Source of the DNA: CAYXGZ01 sp964464755 | GTDB taxonomy: Bacteria > Planctomycetota > MHYJ01 > JACPRB01 | DNA length: 16,641 nt | NCBI GenBank assembly: GCA_964464755.1 | Contig: CAYXGZ010000067.1 | Span: 1 to 16,641 of the forward strand | Reading direction: 5' to 3' | Part shown: piece by piece, positions 1 through 6,725 of the stretch | Position numbering within the stretch: the stretch's first letter is position 1 | Layout of the letters: the number at the start of each line of letters is the position of its first letter | Notes under the pieces: model-generated | What the model was told of the DNA's origin: nothing | What the model saw: the letters and a program-made list of their open reading frames with translations, nothing else | The model's database searches: none | Position numbers and translations under genes: made by a program

Positions 1-365
1 TGGGCATCGTGAAGAAGAACTCGATCCTGCTCGTGGACTTCACGAACCAGCGGCGGGCGGACGGCCTCGGGGTCCTCGAGGCCCTGCAGGAGGCCTGCCC
101 CGTCCGCCTGCGGCCGATCCTGATGACGAGCGCCTCGACGGTCGTCGCGGCCCTGCCCGCGGCGCTCGCCCTAGGCGCGGGGGCCGAGACCATGCGCTCG
201 ATGGCGGTCGTCGTGATCGGCGGCGTGCTCTTCTCGACCCTGCTGACGCTCTTCGTGGTCCCGGCGGCCTACGCGGTGGCGCCGGGCCGGGTGAAGAGCA
301 TCCGGATCCCGGAGGGCGAAACCCCGGACGTTCCCGCGGGTTCAGAGGTCCAGGAGGTCCGATGA
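1..365 (+). CDS. RND efflux transporter permease, C-terminal end (partial)
   Basis: This is the 3' end of a gene that begins before the window; the reading frame is open from base 3. The visible 120 residues match the last two or three transmembrane segments of the HAE1/AcrB-MexB type inner-membrane permeases. They carry the family signatures KNSILLVDF near the start, RLRPILMTS in the middle, and FSTLLTLFVVPAAYA before the tail. Such permeases use the proton gradient to expel drugs or metabolites through a periplasmic adaptor and an outer-membrane channel. The hydrophilic tail of about 28 residues is short. The stop codon overlaps the ATG of the hydrolase gene (ATGA at 362-365), so the two genes are translationally coupled. 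The substrate cannot be told from this fragment. The GTG at base 9 is internal and not a real start. Confidence 0.9.
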   Translation, partial: GIVKKNSILLVDFTNQRRADGLGVLEALQEACPVRLRPILMTSASTVVAALPAALALGAGAETMRSMAVVVIGGVLFSTLLTLFVVPAAYAVAPGRVKSIRIPEGETPDVPAGSEVQEVR

Positions 366-1219
366 GAACCTGGATCGCCGTCTCCGCGCTGCTGCTCGCG
401 CTCGCCCCGCAGGACCGGCCCGCGCCGGACGCGGCCGAGGAGAAGTACGGCCCGCATGAGCGCAACGTCCTCGACCTCTGGAAGGCGAAGTCGGAGAAGC
501 CGGCGCCGCTCGTCGTCTTCATCCACGGCGGGGGATTCCGGGCGGGCTCGAAGTCGCAGGTCCCGCCCGGCCTCATCCGGGCCTGCCTCGCGGAGGGGAT
601 CAGCGTCGCGTCGATCAACTACCGCCTCACGGACTCCGCGCCCTTCCCCGCGCCGATGCACGACGCGGCCCGGGCCATCCAGTACTTGCGGTTGAACAAG
701 GCGAAGTTCGGCCTCGACGGCCGGGTGGTCTGCACGGGGGGCTCGGCCGGGGCGGGGATCTCGCTCTGGCTGGCGTTCCACGACGACCTGGCCGACCCGA
801 AGGCGGAGGACCCGGTGCTCCGGGAGTCGACGCGGATCTCGGGCGCGCTGCCGCAGAACGGGCAGTGCTCGTACGACCCGCGTTGGATCCGGGAGCACGT
901 CGGGGGGCGGGCCCACGAGCACGCGGCGCTGAAGCCGTTCTACGCGCTGGGGCCGGGCGAGGAGAACACGGAGAAGGCCTTCAAGCTCTACGAGGAGGCC
1001 TCGCCGATCACGCACCTCACGAAGGACGACCCTCCGGTCTACATGACCTACGGGGGCAACGACGAGCCGTCGGACAAGCCGGGGGCGGGCATCCACAGCG
1101 AGAAGTTCGGCCTGGCGCTGCAGAAGAAGATGAAGGAGCTGGGCCTCGAGTGCGAGGTGAAGGTCGGCCGCGACGACCCCGCCGGGCAGCTCAAATACTT
1201 CAAGAAGCGGTTCGAGTAG
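362..1219 (+). CDS. Secreted alpha/beta hydrolase (esterase/lipase-like)
   Basis: A 285-residue protein with a short hydrophobic N-terminus (about residues 4-15, followed by ALA-P) that looks like a signal peptide, so it probably acts in the periplasm or outside the cell. The fold signatures are clear: HGGGF at 55-59 forms the oxyanion hole of the HSL/carboxylesterase type, GGSAG at 126-130 holds nucleophile Ser128, and GGND near 231-234 fits the acid position. The usual catalytic His after the last strand is not evident: the final 35 residues have none, and the nearest candidate is His245 in GIHSEKFG. The substrate is unknown; acyl or acetyl esters are the family default. The start overlaps the stop of the RND permease gene by ATGA, so the two are co-translated. 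No terminator is visible after it. Confidence 0.82.
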   Translation: MRTWIAVSALLLALAPQDRPAPDAAEEKYGPHERNVLDLWKAKSEKPAPLVVFIHGGGFRAGSKSQVPPGLIRACLAEGISVASINYRLTDSAPFPAPMHDAARAIQYLRLNKAKFGLDGRVVCTGGSAGAGISLWLAFHDDLADPKAEDPVLRESTRISGALPQNGQCSYDPRWIREHVGGRAHEHAALKPFYALGPGEENTEKAFKLYEEASPITHLTKDDPPVYMTYGGNDEPSDKPGAGIHSEKFGLALQKKMKELGLECEVKVGRDDPAGQLKYFKKRFE

Positions 1220-1280
1220 CGCCCGGGGATTCCGCCGATTCCGCGCAGGAAGCGGGCGCCCCGGACGACCAATCCTCCGT

Positions 1281-1808
1281 ATGCTGATGACGGTGGACGC
1301 CCTCTCCCTCGAGCAGTTCTGCCGGGAGCACTACCCGAGCCTCGTCCGGTTGGTCTTCGTCCGGACCGGGGCGAAGGCCGCCGACGTCGAGGACCTGGTG
1401 CAGGACATCCTCCTGCGCGCCTGGGACGGCCGCGAGGGCTACGGCGGCCGGGCCTCGCTCGAGACCTGGGTCACCTCCATCGCCCGCCACCGCATCGCCG
1501 ACTGGTTCCGCGCCCGCGGGCGCAGCGAGCGGCACGCGGAGCCCGCCGCCCTCGAGGCCCTGCGCCGCCTCGGGGACTCCGCCTTCCCCGCCGAGCTGCT
1601 CGACTCCGTCGAGGTCCGCTCCCGGGTCGCCGAGGCGATGGGCCGGCTCGACCCCGACCACGCGGAGCTGCTCGTGCTCCGGCACGTCGAGGGCCTGCCG
1701 GTGAAGGAGATCGCCCGCCGCCGCGGCGAGACCGAGGGCGCCGCCGAATCGAAGCTGGTCCGGGCCCGCGAGGCCCTCCGTTCGCTGTTGGGAGGTCCCC
1801 ATGCCTGA
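1281..1808 (+). CDS. ECF-type RNA polymerase sigma factor
   Basis: A 175-residue protein with the two-domain layout of extracytoplasmic-function sigma factors. Region 2 spans roughly residues 8-75 and includes DVEDLVQDILLRAWD and LETWVTSIARHRIADWFR, the core-binding and -10-recognition helices. Region 4 spans about 115-170, with LRHVEGLPVKEIARRRGETE as the helix-turn-helix and ESKLVRAREALR as the typical ending. It directs RNA polymerase to a small regulon, usually in response to envelope or stress signals. The ATG at 1281 was chosen because region 2 begins directly after it; a second ATG two codons on is equally possible. It overlaps the following membrane-protein gene by 8 bp, which supports a sigma/regulator pair. 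The 61 bp upstream hold no convincing promoter. Confidence 0.93.
   Translation: MLMTVDALSLEQFCREHYPSLVRLVFVRTGAKAADVEDLVQDILLRAWDGREGYGGRASLETWVTSIARHRIADWFRARGRSERHAEPAALEALRRLGDSAFPAELLDSVEVRSRVAEAMGRLDPDHAELLVLRHVEGLPVKEIARRRGETEGAAESKLVRAREALRSLLGGPHA
1791..1796 (+). promoter_or_regulatory. Shine-Dalgarno site for the gene at 1801
   Basis: GGAGGT lies inside the last codons of the sigma factor gene, four bases before the ATG at 1801. It fixes that start and shows that the downstream gene re-initiates inside the 3' end of the sigma gene. Confidence 0.75.
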
Positions 1809-3402
1809 TCACGAGGAAAGGAACATCGACATGCTGCTCCAGCACGCCTACGTCCACGTCCCCGAGTCCCGGATCGAGGCCGCCCTCGAGCGGCTCCGCG
1901 GCGGGCGCCGCCCCGCCGCCCCCCGCCGGGCGACCTGGAGCCTCGCGCCCCTCGCCGCGGCCGCCGCGCTCGCGGTCGCCGCCCTGTGGATGATCAACCG
2001 CGACCCCGGCCCCGGCCCGTCGCGGCCCACGCTGCCCGCGGCCCTGCCCGGCACGCCCCAGGACCCGCCCCAGGACGAGCTCGCCGCGCTCGACGCCGAG
2101 ATCGCGAAGAAGCCCTCCGACCCCGCCCTGCTGCTGCGCCGCGCGGCGAAGCTCGCCGCCCTCGGCCGGAACGAGGAGGTCCAGCGCGACCTGGCGAAGG
2201 CCCTGGTGCTGAAGCCCGACTACGTGGACGCCCTCGTCTTCCGCGGGACCTGGATGGAGCTCCAGGAGCACGATCGCCGTCAGGACCTCGACCGGGCCCT
2301 CGAGCTGGACCCCCGCCGCGTCGACGCGTACCTGGCCCGCGCCCGGCTCCTCCTGCCCGCCCGTTTCCGGTACCGCCGGGACGCCGAAGGCCGGTCCGCG
2401 ACGAGGGTCCGCTGGGCCATGGACCACGTCCTCGAGTCGATCCGGGCCGACTGCGCGAAGGTCCTCCTCCTGGAGCCGGGCCAGGCCGAGGCCCGGCTGC
2501 TCCGCATCGAGTCCCTGCTCCTGCAGGGCGATCCGGAGAAGGACGTCACGGCGGCCCGGGAGCTCCGCGAGCTGATGGACGGCGACCCGAAGAACGCCGC
2601 GGCCCGGCTGCTCCGGGTCCGCATGGACTACCTGGGCGCCCCGGCCGCCGGGGATCGGATCGACCCCCAGGCCGCGATCCTCGACGCCGCGCTGGCGGGA
2701 CTCGAGGTGGAGCCCGGGCTCCTCGCCTTCCTGGAGGACGGGCCGAAGGGCCGGCTCCTCGAGCATTTCCGCGCGAAGCGGGCCCTGCATCCCGACGTCC
2801 GCGGCTGGCTCCAGGAGGCCGAGGACCGGGCCCGCATCGACCGCGACATCGACGCCCTGGGCTCGGAGGACCCGAAGGCCCGAGAGGCGGCGGAGGCCTC
2901 GCTCGGGTCTTTCGGCCGCCGGGCGCTGCCCGCCCTGCGTCGGGCCATCTACCACCGCCACCCCGACGTCCGCATCCTGAGCAAGGAAGTCGCCGACCGC
3001 CTCGAGGCGCGCTGCAACCTGGACGACCGGATCGCGGGGGCGCGGCGGGCCGTCGAGCAGGCCCGCGCGATGTGGAGGAACCGGTCGTTCGAGGACCTGG
3101 TCCAGGACGTCCGCAGCCTGTTCCAGGAGCAGCACCTCCATCTCGCGATCGCGATCTACGTCCCCCGCCGCACCGTGGGCAAGCAGCTGCTCGTCGAGGG
3201 CCAGAATTCCAAGGGCCGCGTGAACCAGCTGACGCCCGAGGTGGTCGCGGCCCTCGACAAGGACCCCGGCATGCTCTTCTTCAGCGGCGGGATCACGGAC
3301 CCCCCGAAGCCCGCCCCCTTCGGCGAGGTCCTGCTCTTCACGCTTCCGGACGAGAAGGGCTGGACCGCCTACGTCGTCGTGACGGGCCTCAAGGGGGACT
3401 AG
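1801..3402 (+). CDS. Membrane-anchored TPR/HEAT-like protein, probable partner of the ECF sigma factor
   Basis: A 533-residue protein. Residues 1-45 are hydrophilic and probably cytoplasmic; 46-64 form one Ala-rich transmembrane helix (ending ALWMI); 70-91 is a Pro-rich linker. Residues 92-260 contain TPR-like helical pairs (for example PALLLRRAAKLAALGRNEE and DYVDALVFRG). Residues 348-402 resemble one HEAT-like repeat (DALGSEDPKAREAAEASLGS, then RALPALRRAI). The last 120 residues form a mixed domain I do not recognise. Position, overlap with the sigma gene and one-pass topology suggest an anti-sigma or signal-sensing partner, with the N-terminus holding the sigma factor. The classical zinc-binding anti-sigma motif (HxxxCxxC) is absent, so this role is an inference. 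The stop overlaps the stop of the opposing propeller gene by 4 bp (CTAG). Confidence 0.8.
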   Translation: MPDHEERNIDMLLQHAYVHVPESRIEAALERLRGGRRPAAPRRATWSLAPLAAAAALAVAALWMINRDPGPGPSRPTLPAALPGTPQDPPQDELAALDAEIAKKPSDPALLLRRAAKLAALGRNEEVQRDLAKALVLKPDYVDALVFRGTWMELQEHDRRQDLDRALELDPRRVDAYLARARLLLPARFRYRRDAEGRSATRVRWAMDHVLESIRADCAKVLLLEPGQAEARLLRIESLLLQGDPEKDVTAARELRELMDGDPKNAAARLLRVRMDYLGAPAAGDRIDPQAAILDAALAGLEVEPGLLAFLEDGPKGRLLEHFRAKRALHPDVRGWLQEAEDRARIDRDIDALGSEDPKAREAAEASLGSFGRRALPALRRAIYHRHPDVRILSKEVADRLEARCNLDDRIAGARRAVEQARAMWRNRSFEDLVQDVRSLFQEQHLHLAIAIYVPRRTVGKQLLVEGQNSKGRVNQLTPEVVAALDKDPGMLFFSGGITDPPKPAPFGEVLLFTLPDEKGWTAYVVVTGLKGD

Positions 3403-4427
3403 CGGCCCTTGATCCAGCGCGCGGCCCGGCCCTTCGCCGCCTCCGAGCGGCCCGAGCCGTCCGCGGCGAAGACGACGACCTTGTCGTGGCCGTCCTGGAC
3501 GACGATCCGCGAGCCGTCCGAGGACCACGAGGTCGAGTGGTACTCGTGCCCCCACGCGGGCTCCTCGAGGGCCTTGGCGTTGGAGCCGTCCGCATCCATG
3601 AGGTAGACCGAGCAGGGGCCGCCGTCCTTGCGGGCCGCGAAGGCGATGCGCCGGCCGTCCGGCGACCAGGACGCCCAGTGGTCCTCGCCCTTCGCGTTGC
3701 GCGAGAGGTTCGTCGCCCCGGACCCGTCGGCGTCCATCACCCAGACCTCCTCGGAGTCGAGGAAGATCGCGTTCTCCTTGCGCTCCTTCACCTCCACGCC
3801 GGTGACGAGCAGCTTCGAGCCGTCCGGCGACCAGCGCGGGTCCGTCTCCTTGCGGTCCGGCGTCTCCGTGATCCGCTTCTTGTCCGACCCGTCCGCCCCG
3901 ATCGTCCAGAGGTCCTCGAGCGCGAAGGTCGTTGCGGAGTCCTCCTTGATCGCGTCCTGCTGCGCGAACACGATCCTCGAGCCGTCCGGCGACCAGCGCG
4001 GCGTGGAGACGTAGGTCGCCGACGAGGTCAGGTTCTTCGCGTCGCTCCCGTCCGCGTTCACCGTCCACACGTCCTTCTCGAACATGTCCCCGAACACGTA
4101 GGCGATCCGCTTCGAGTCGGGCGACCAGCTCGGGGAGTGGGCGGACTTCGAGAAGCCCTTCTCGGCCGTCAGCTTCCGCGCGTTCGAGCCGTCGGCGTCC
4201 ACGACCCAGAGCTCGGCGGGCATGCGGCCGCCGATGAAGGCGATCCGGCTCCCGTCCGGCGAGGGCGCGACCTCGAGCAGGTCCTTGGGCTTGTCGACCG
4301 GGAGGCGGCGGTCGTCCGACCCGTCGGCGGCCGCGACGTGGATCCCGTCCGACGCGACGTAGACGAGCCGGTCGTCGGACCGGGGGCCGGCCAGGAGGGC
4401 CAGGGCGAGGACGGGGAGCATTTTCAT
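3399..4427 (-). CDS. Exported TolB-like PD40 beta-propeller protein
   Basis: A 342-residue protein with a signal peptide-like start (MKMLPVLALALLAG) followed by a repeated propeller. Six copies of an (S)P-D-G/S-(S/K/R)-(R/K)-I-A-F strand motif (PSPDGSRIAF, WSPDSKRIAY, WSPDGSRIVF and so on) alternate with seven DADGS-like turns about 45-50 residues apart. This is the PD40/TolB pattern of a six-bladed propeller in which the last DGS strand closes against the N-terminal strand LVYVASDG. Such proteins act in the periplasm or at the surface as binding scaffolds; no peptidase domain follows, so an enzyme role is unlikely. The start at 4427 is preferred over an in-frame start at 4511 because it begins the signal peptide and has GGAGGT three bases upstream. 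The ligand is unknown. Confidence 0.88.
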   Translation of the reverse strand: MKMLPVLALALLAGPRSDDRLVYVASDGIHVAAADGSDDRRLPVDKPKDLLEVAPSPDGSRIAFIGGRMPAELWVVDADGSNARKLTAEKGFSKSAHSPSWSPDSKRIAYVFGDMFEKDVWTVNADGSDAKNLTSSATYVSTPRWSPDGSRIVFAQQDAIKEDSATTFALEDLWTIGADGSDKKRITETPDRKETDPRWSPDGSKLLVTGVEVKERKENAIFLDSEEVWVMDADGSGATNLSRNAKGEDHWASWSPDGRRIAFAARKDGGPCSVYLMDADGSNAKALEEPAWGHEYHSTSWSSDGSRIVVQDGHDKVVVFAADGSGRSEAAKGRAARWIKGR

Positions 4428-4430
4428 GGA

Positions 4431-4436
4431 ACCTCC
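4431..4436 (-). promoter_or_regulatory. Shine-Dalgarno site for the PD40 propeller gene
   Basis: GGAGGT on the minus strand, three bases before the ATG at 4427. It decides the start codon in favour of the short form with a signal peptide over the 28-residue extension. Confidence 0.7.
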
Positions 4437-4483
4437 GCCGGAGATTGTACCCGGCGGGCGCGGGACGGGAAGGAAACGCGCGG

Positions 4484-4512
4484 TGGACGCCCCGCGCCGT
4501 CGTCCGTACAAT
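4484..4512 (+). promoter_or_regulatory. Probable promoter of the redox operon (leaderless type)
   Basis: TACAAT at 4507-4512 is a near-consensus -10 element, with TGGACG at 4484-4489 as a possible -35 after a 17-bp spacer. Only six bases separate the -10 from the GTG at 4519, and no Shine-Dalgarno sequence is present. The expected transcription start would therefore fall at the start codon. The motif is seen directly; its activity is inferred. Confidence 0.55.
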
Positions 4513-4518
4513 CCGCCC

Positions 4519-5886
4519 GTGAAACTCCGGACCGAGCCCGCGATCCGCGCCTGCTACCGGACGGACGGCGGCCAGCTCGTGTACGGGCTCCCCGACGCCG
4601 TCGTCCACGCCCGCACGCCCGAGGACGTCGCCGAGACCCTCCGCCACGCCCAGGCCACCCGGACGCCGGTCACCTGCCGGGGCGGCGGCCTCACGACGGA
4701 GGGCGAGTCCGTCGCCGCGGGCGGCATCCTGCTCGACCTGAAAGGCCTGAACCGCCTGGTCGAGTGCGACGGGACGAGCGCCTGGGTCGAGGCGGGCATG
4801 ACCTGGCACCAGGTCTCCGAGGCGCTGCGGCCGCTGGGCCTCGACTACTACAGCGCGCCGCTGAACATGACCTCCACCGTCGGCGGCACGCTCGGCCTCG
4901 GCGGCATCGACGTCAACTCGCCGAAGTACGGCTGCTCCGCCGACCAGGTCCTCGAGATGGAGGTCGTGACGCCCACTGGGGAGATCGTCCGCTGCCGCGA
5001 GGGCGAGGAGTACTTCGAGCGCGTCCTGCTCGGCTACGGCCAGTTCGGCGTGATCACGAAGGCGCGGATCAAGGTCCGCCCCTACCGGCCGATGCGGACC
5101 CGGCACTACCTCTACTCGGACATCGGCGTGGCGATCGAGGACATGATCTCGGTCGTCGAGAAGGGGCTCGTGGACGCCGTGGCGATCCTCACGCTCAAGG
5201 ACAAGGTCATCGCGCTCATCGTGGGCTTCGAGGGCGAGCCCGCGGAGCTCCCGGTCCGCGGCTCCGGCGAGGCGGCCTTCCAGCTGCGCATGGGCGTGTA
5301 CTACGGCCTCCGGCCCTGGCGCTGGGGCGAGATCCCGATGCTCCTGCGCCGCAAGGCGGCCCTGCTGCCGGCGCTCCAGGACCCGAAGTACGTGGAAAAC
5401 GGGCGGACGCACGACCGGGCCGTCGTCTTCAGCCGCCTGATCTGGAAGTACTGGGGCGACAAGCGCGTCGTCGTGCCCGACCTCGCGATCACGAAGGACA
5501 AGTTCGTGACGGCCGCCCGGCGCGGCATCGAGGTCTGCCGCCGCCACTTCCCGCTCTTCACGCTCTACTGCGTCATGATCCGCAAGCACGGCGACCGGCC
5601 GCGCTACGAGCTGAGCTCCATCCCGCCGTCGACGGACGACCACGTCTGCGGGATCGAGTTCTCGCCGCTGCTCGAGGGCCGCGAGTACTCGCGCGACCAC
5701 TTCATGAGCTTCCAGAACTCGATCTACGACATCGGCCTCGAGCTCGGCGGGAGCTACTACCGCTTCGGCGGCGTCATGAAGCCCTATATCCGGAAGATGT
5801 TCGGGGACGCGCTGGTGGACAAGCACCTCGAGGCGAAGCGGAAGCTCGACCCCGCGTTCATCCTGAACCCGGGGGTGGTCTTCTGA
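4519..5886 (+). CDS. FAD-linked oxidoreductase, cytokinin oxidase/GlcD-like (PCMH-type FAD domain)
   Basis: A 455-residue flavoprotein starting at GTG. The FAD-binding half is clear: HARTPEDVAETL at about 30-41, STVGGTLGLGGI at 119-130, LEMEVVTPTGEIVRC near 145-159 and GYGQFGVITKARI at 172-184. These match the cytokinin dehydrogenase/DHCR24/glycolate oxidase subunit D superfamily, with the closest feel to cytokinin oxidases. The C-terminus ends in the usual LDPAFILNPG. Cytokinin oxidases bind FAD covalently through the His of a GHS motif; here that stretch reads RGGGLTTEG (54-62), so FAD should be non-covalent. The GTG was chosen over an in-frame ATG at 4426 because the extra 31 residues are unconserved-looking and would run through the -10 element. 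The stop overlaps the start of the Fe-S gene, so electrons probably pass to that partner. The substrate is unknown. Confidence 0.87.
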   Translation: MKLRTEPAIRACYRTDGGQLVYGLPDAVVHARTPEDVAETLRHAQATRTPVTCRGGGLTTEGESVAAGGILLDLKGLNRLVECDGTSAWVEAGMTWHQVSEALRPLGLDYYSAPLNMTSTVGGTLGLGGIDVNSPKYGCSADQVLEMEVVTPTGEIVRCREGEEYFERVLLGYGQFGVITKARIKVRPYRPMRTRHYLYSDIGVAIEDMISVVEKGLVDAVAILTLKDKVIALIVGFEGEPAELPVRGSGEAAFQLRMGVYYGLRPWRWGEIPMLLRRKAALLPALQDPKYVENGRTHDRAVVFSRLIWKYWGDKRVVVPDLAITKDKFVTAARRGIEVCRRHFPLFTLYCVMIRKHGDRPRYELSSIPPSTDDHVCGIEFSPLLEGREYSRDHFMSFQNSIYDIGLELGGSYYRFGGVMKPYIRKMFGDALVDKHLEAKRKLDPAFILNPGVVF

Positions 5887-6725
5887 ACTACGCGGACTGC
5901 ATCGGCTGCACGCTCTGCGCGCACGGCTGCCCCGCCGCCGAGGAGACGGGGCTCGAGGCGCTCTCCGCCAAGGGCCGCAACCGGGCCCTGCAGGCGGGGC
6001 TGAAGGCCACCGACATGACGGAGCTCGTCTGGGCCTGCACGATGTGCGGGTACTGCGACGGGATCTGCCCCAAGCACGTCCGCAACGTCGAGCTCGTGCT
6101 CCACCTGCGGCGCGAGCTGCACGGCGCCCCGAAGCCCTCGGCGCCGAAGGGCGGGCCGCTCGTCCTGGGCTGCACGATCCGGGAGCGCGCGGCGCACCTC
6201 GTCCCGTCGATCCAGGCCTTCCTGCGGAAGATCGGCCGGGACGCGACGGTGGACGAGGGCTGCTGCGGGGCGCTCGACGTCCAGGCGGGCCGGGCGACGC
6301 CGGCGCGGGCGAGGGCGGGCGTCGTCGTGGACCCGGTCTGCTCGCCGCAGTTCGAGGCGGAGCACCTGGGCGAGCTCGCGATGCGGAACCTCGGGCTCTT
6401 CGAGCTCAAGGGCCCCTTCTTCTACCACGTCCCCCACCAGCTTCTGAACGCCGACCCGGACCGCTACTACCCGCTCTACGACGCCCTCCGGCGGACGACG
6501 GGCTGCGCGACGAACCTCGACCTGAACCGGCTCGCGCGCTCCACGTCGATGGGCTCGTTGCAGGGGCTGTCCGGGAAGGACGCCCGCGACGTCCGGGCGG
6601 CCGTGAAGCGCCTGCTGGCCCACGCGAAGGTCGAGCGGGTGATCACGTGCTCGCCGGCCGACTACCTCGCGTACAAGGAGCACTCGGGCCTGGAGACGAG
6701 GTTCATCACGGAATGCCTGAAGTAA
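5883..6725 (+). CDS. Double 4Fe-4S ferredoxin-type protein with cysteine-rich (HdrB/GlcF-like) region
   Basis: If it starts at CTG 5883, the product has 280 residues. The N-terminus has two complete 4Fe-4S motifs: CIGCTLCAHGCP (Cys6, 9, 12, 16) and CTMCGYCDGICP (Cys52, 55, 58, 62). The spacing is that of glycolate oxidase subunit F and heterodisulfide reductase C-type domains. A shortened cysteine-rich region follows: GC at 96-97, GCCGA at 126-130, Cys153, Cys208 and Cys256. It looks like a degenerate CCG domain. No ATG, GTG or TTG lies in frame close upstream; the next ATG at 6015 would delete the first cluster. The CTG overlaps the FAD gene stop as CTGA, with GGGGGTGG just upstream. It probably relays electrons between the two flavoproteins. 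A frameshift fusion with the FAD gene is an alternative. Confidence 0.82.
   Translation: MNYADCIGCTLCAHGCPAAEETGLEALSAKGRNRALQAGLKATDMTELVWACTMCGYCDGICPKHVRNVELVLHLRRELHGAPKPSAPKGGPLVLGCTIRERAAHLVPSIQAFLRKIGRDATVDEGCCGALDVQAGRATPARARAGVVVDPVCSPQFEAEHLGELAMRNLGLFELKGPFFYHVPHQLLNADPDRYYPLYDALRRTTGCATNLDLNRLARSTSMGSLQGLSGKDARDVRAAVKRLLAHAKVERVITCSPADYLAYKEHSGLETRFITECLK

Noticed and set aside
4426..4518. ATG at 4426 as start of the FAD enzyme
   Set aside because: It adds 31 Pro/Arg-rich residues, overlaps the start of the divergent propeller gene and crosses the likely -10 element; GTG at 4519 fits better.
1471..5826. Very long open frame on the minus strand, opposite the sigma factor, TPR/HEAT and FAD genes
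   Set aside because: It is rich in Arg, Pro, Gly and Ala without domain motifs and lies antisense to genes with clear families. Long stop-free shadow frames are normal in DNA this GC-rich.
1986..5882. Upstream extension of the Fe-S protein frame
   Set aside because: The frame is open for almost 4 kb but is low-complexity Arg/Pro/Gly text overlapping recognised genes in another frame or strand; only the part from about 5883 has protein-like motifs.
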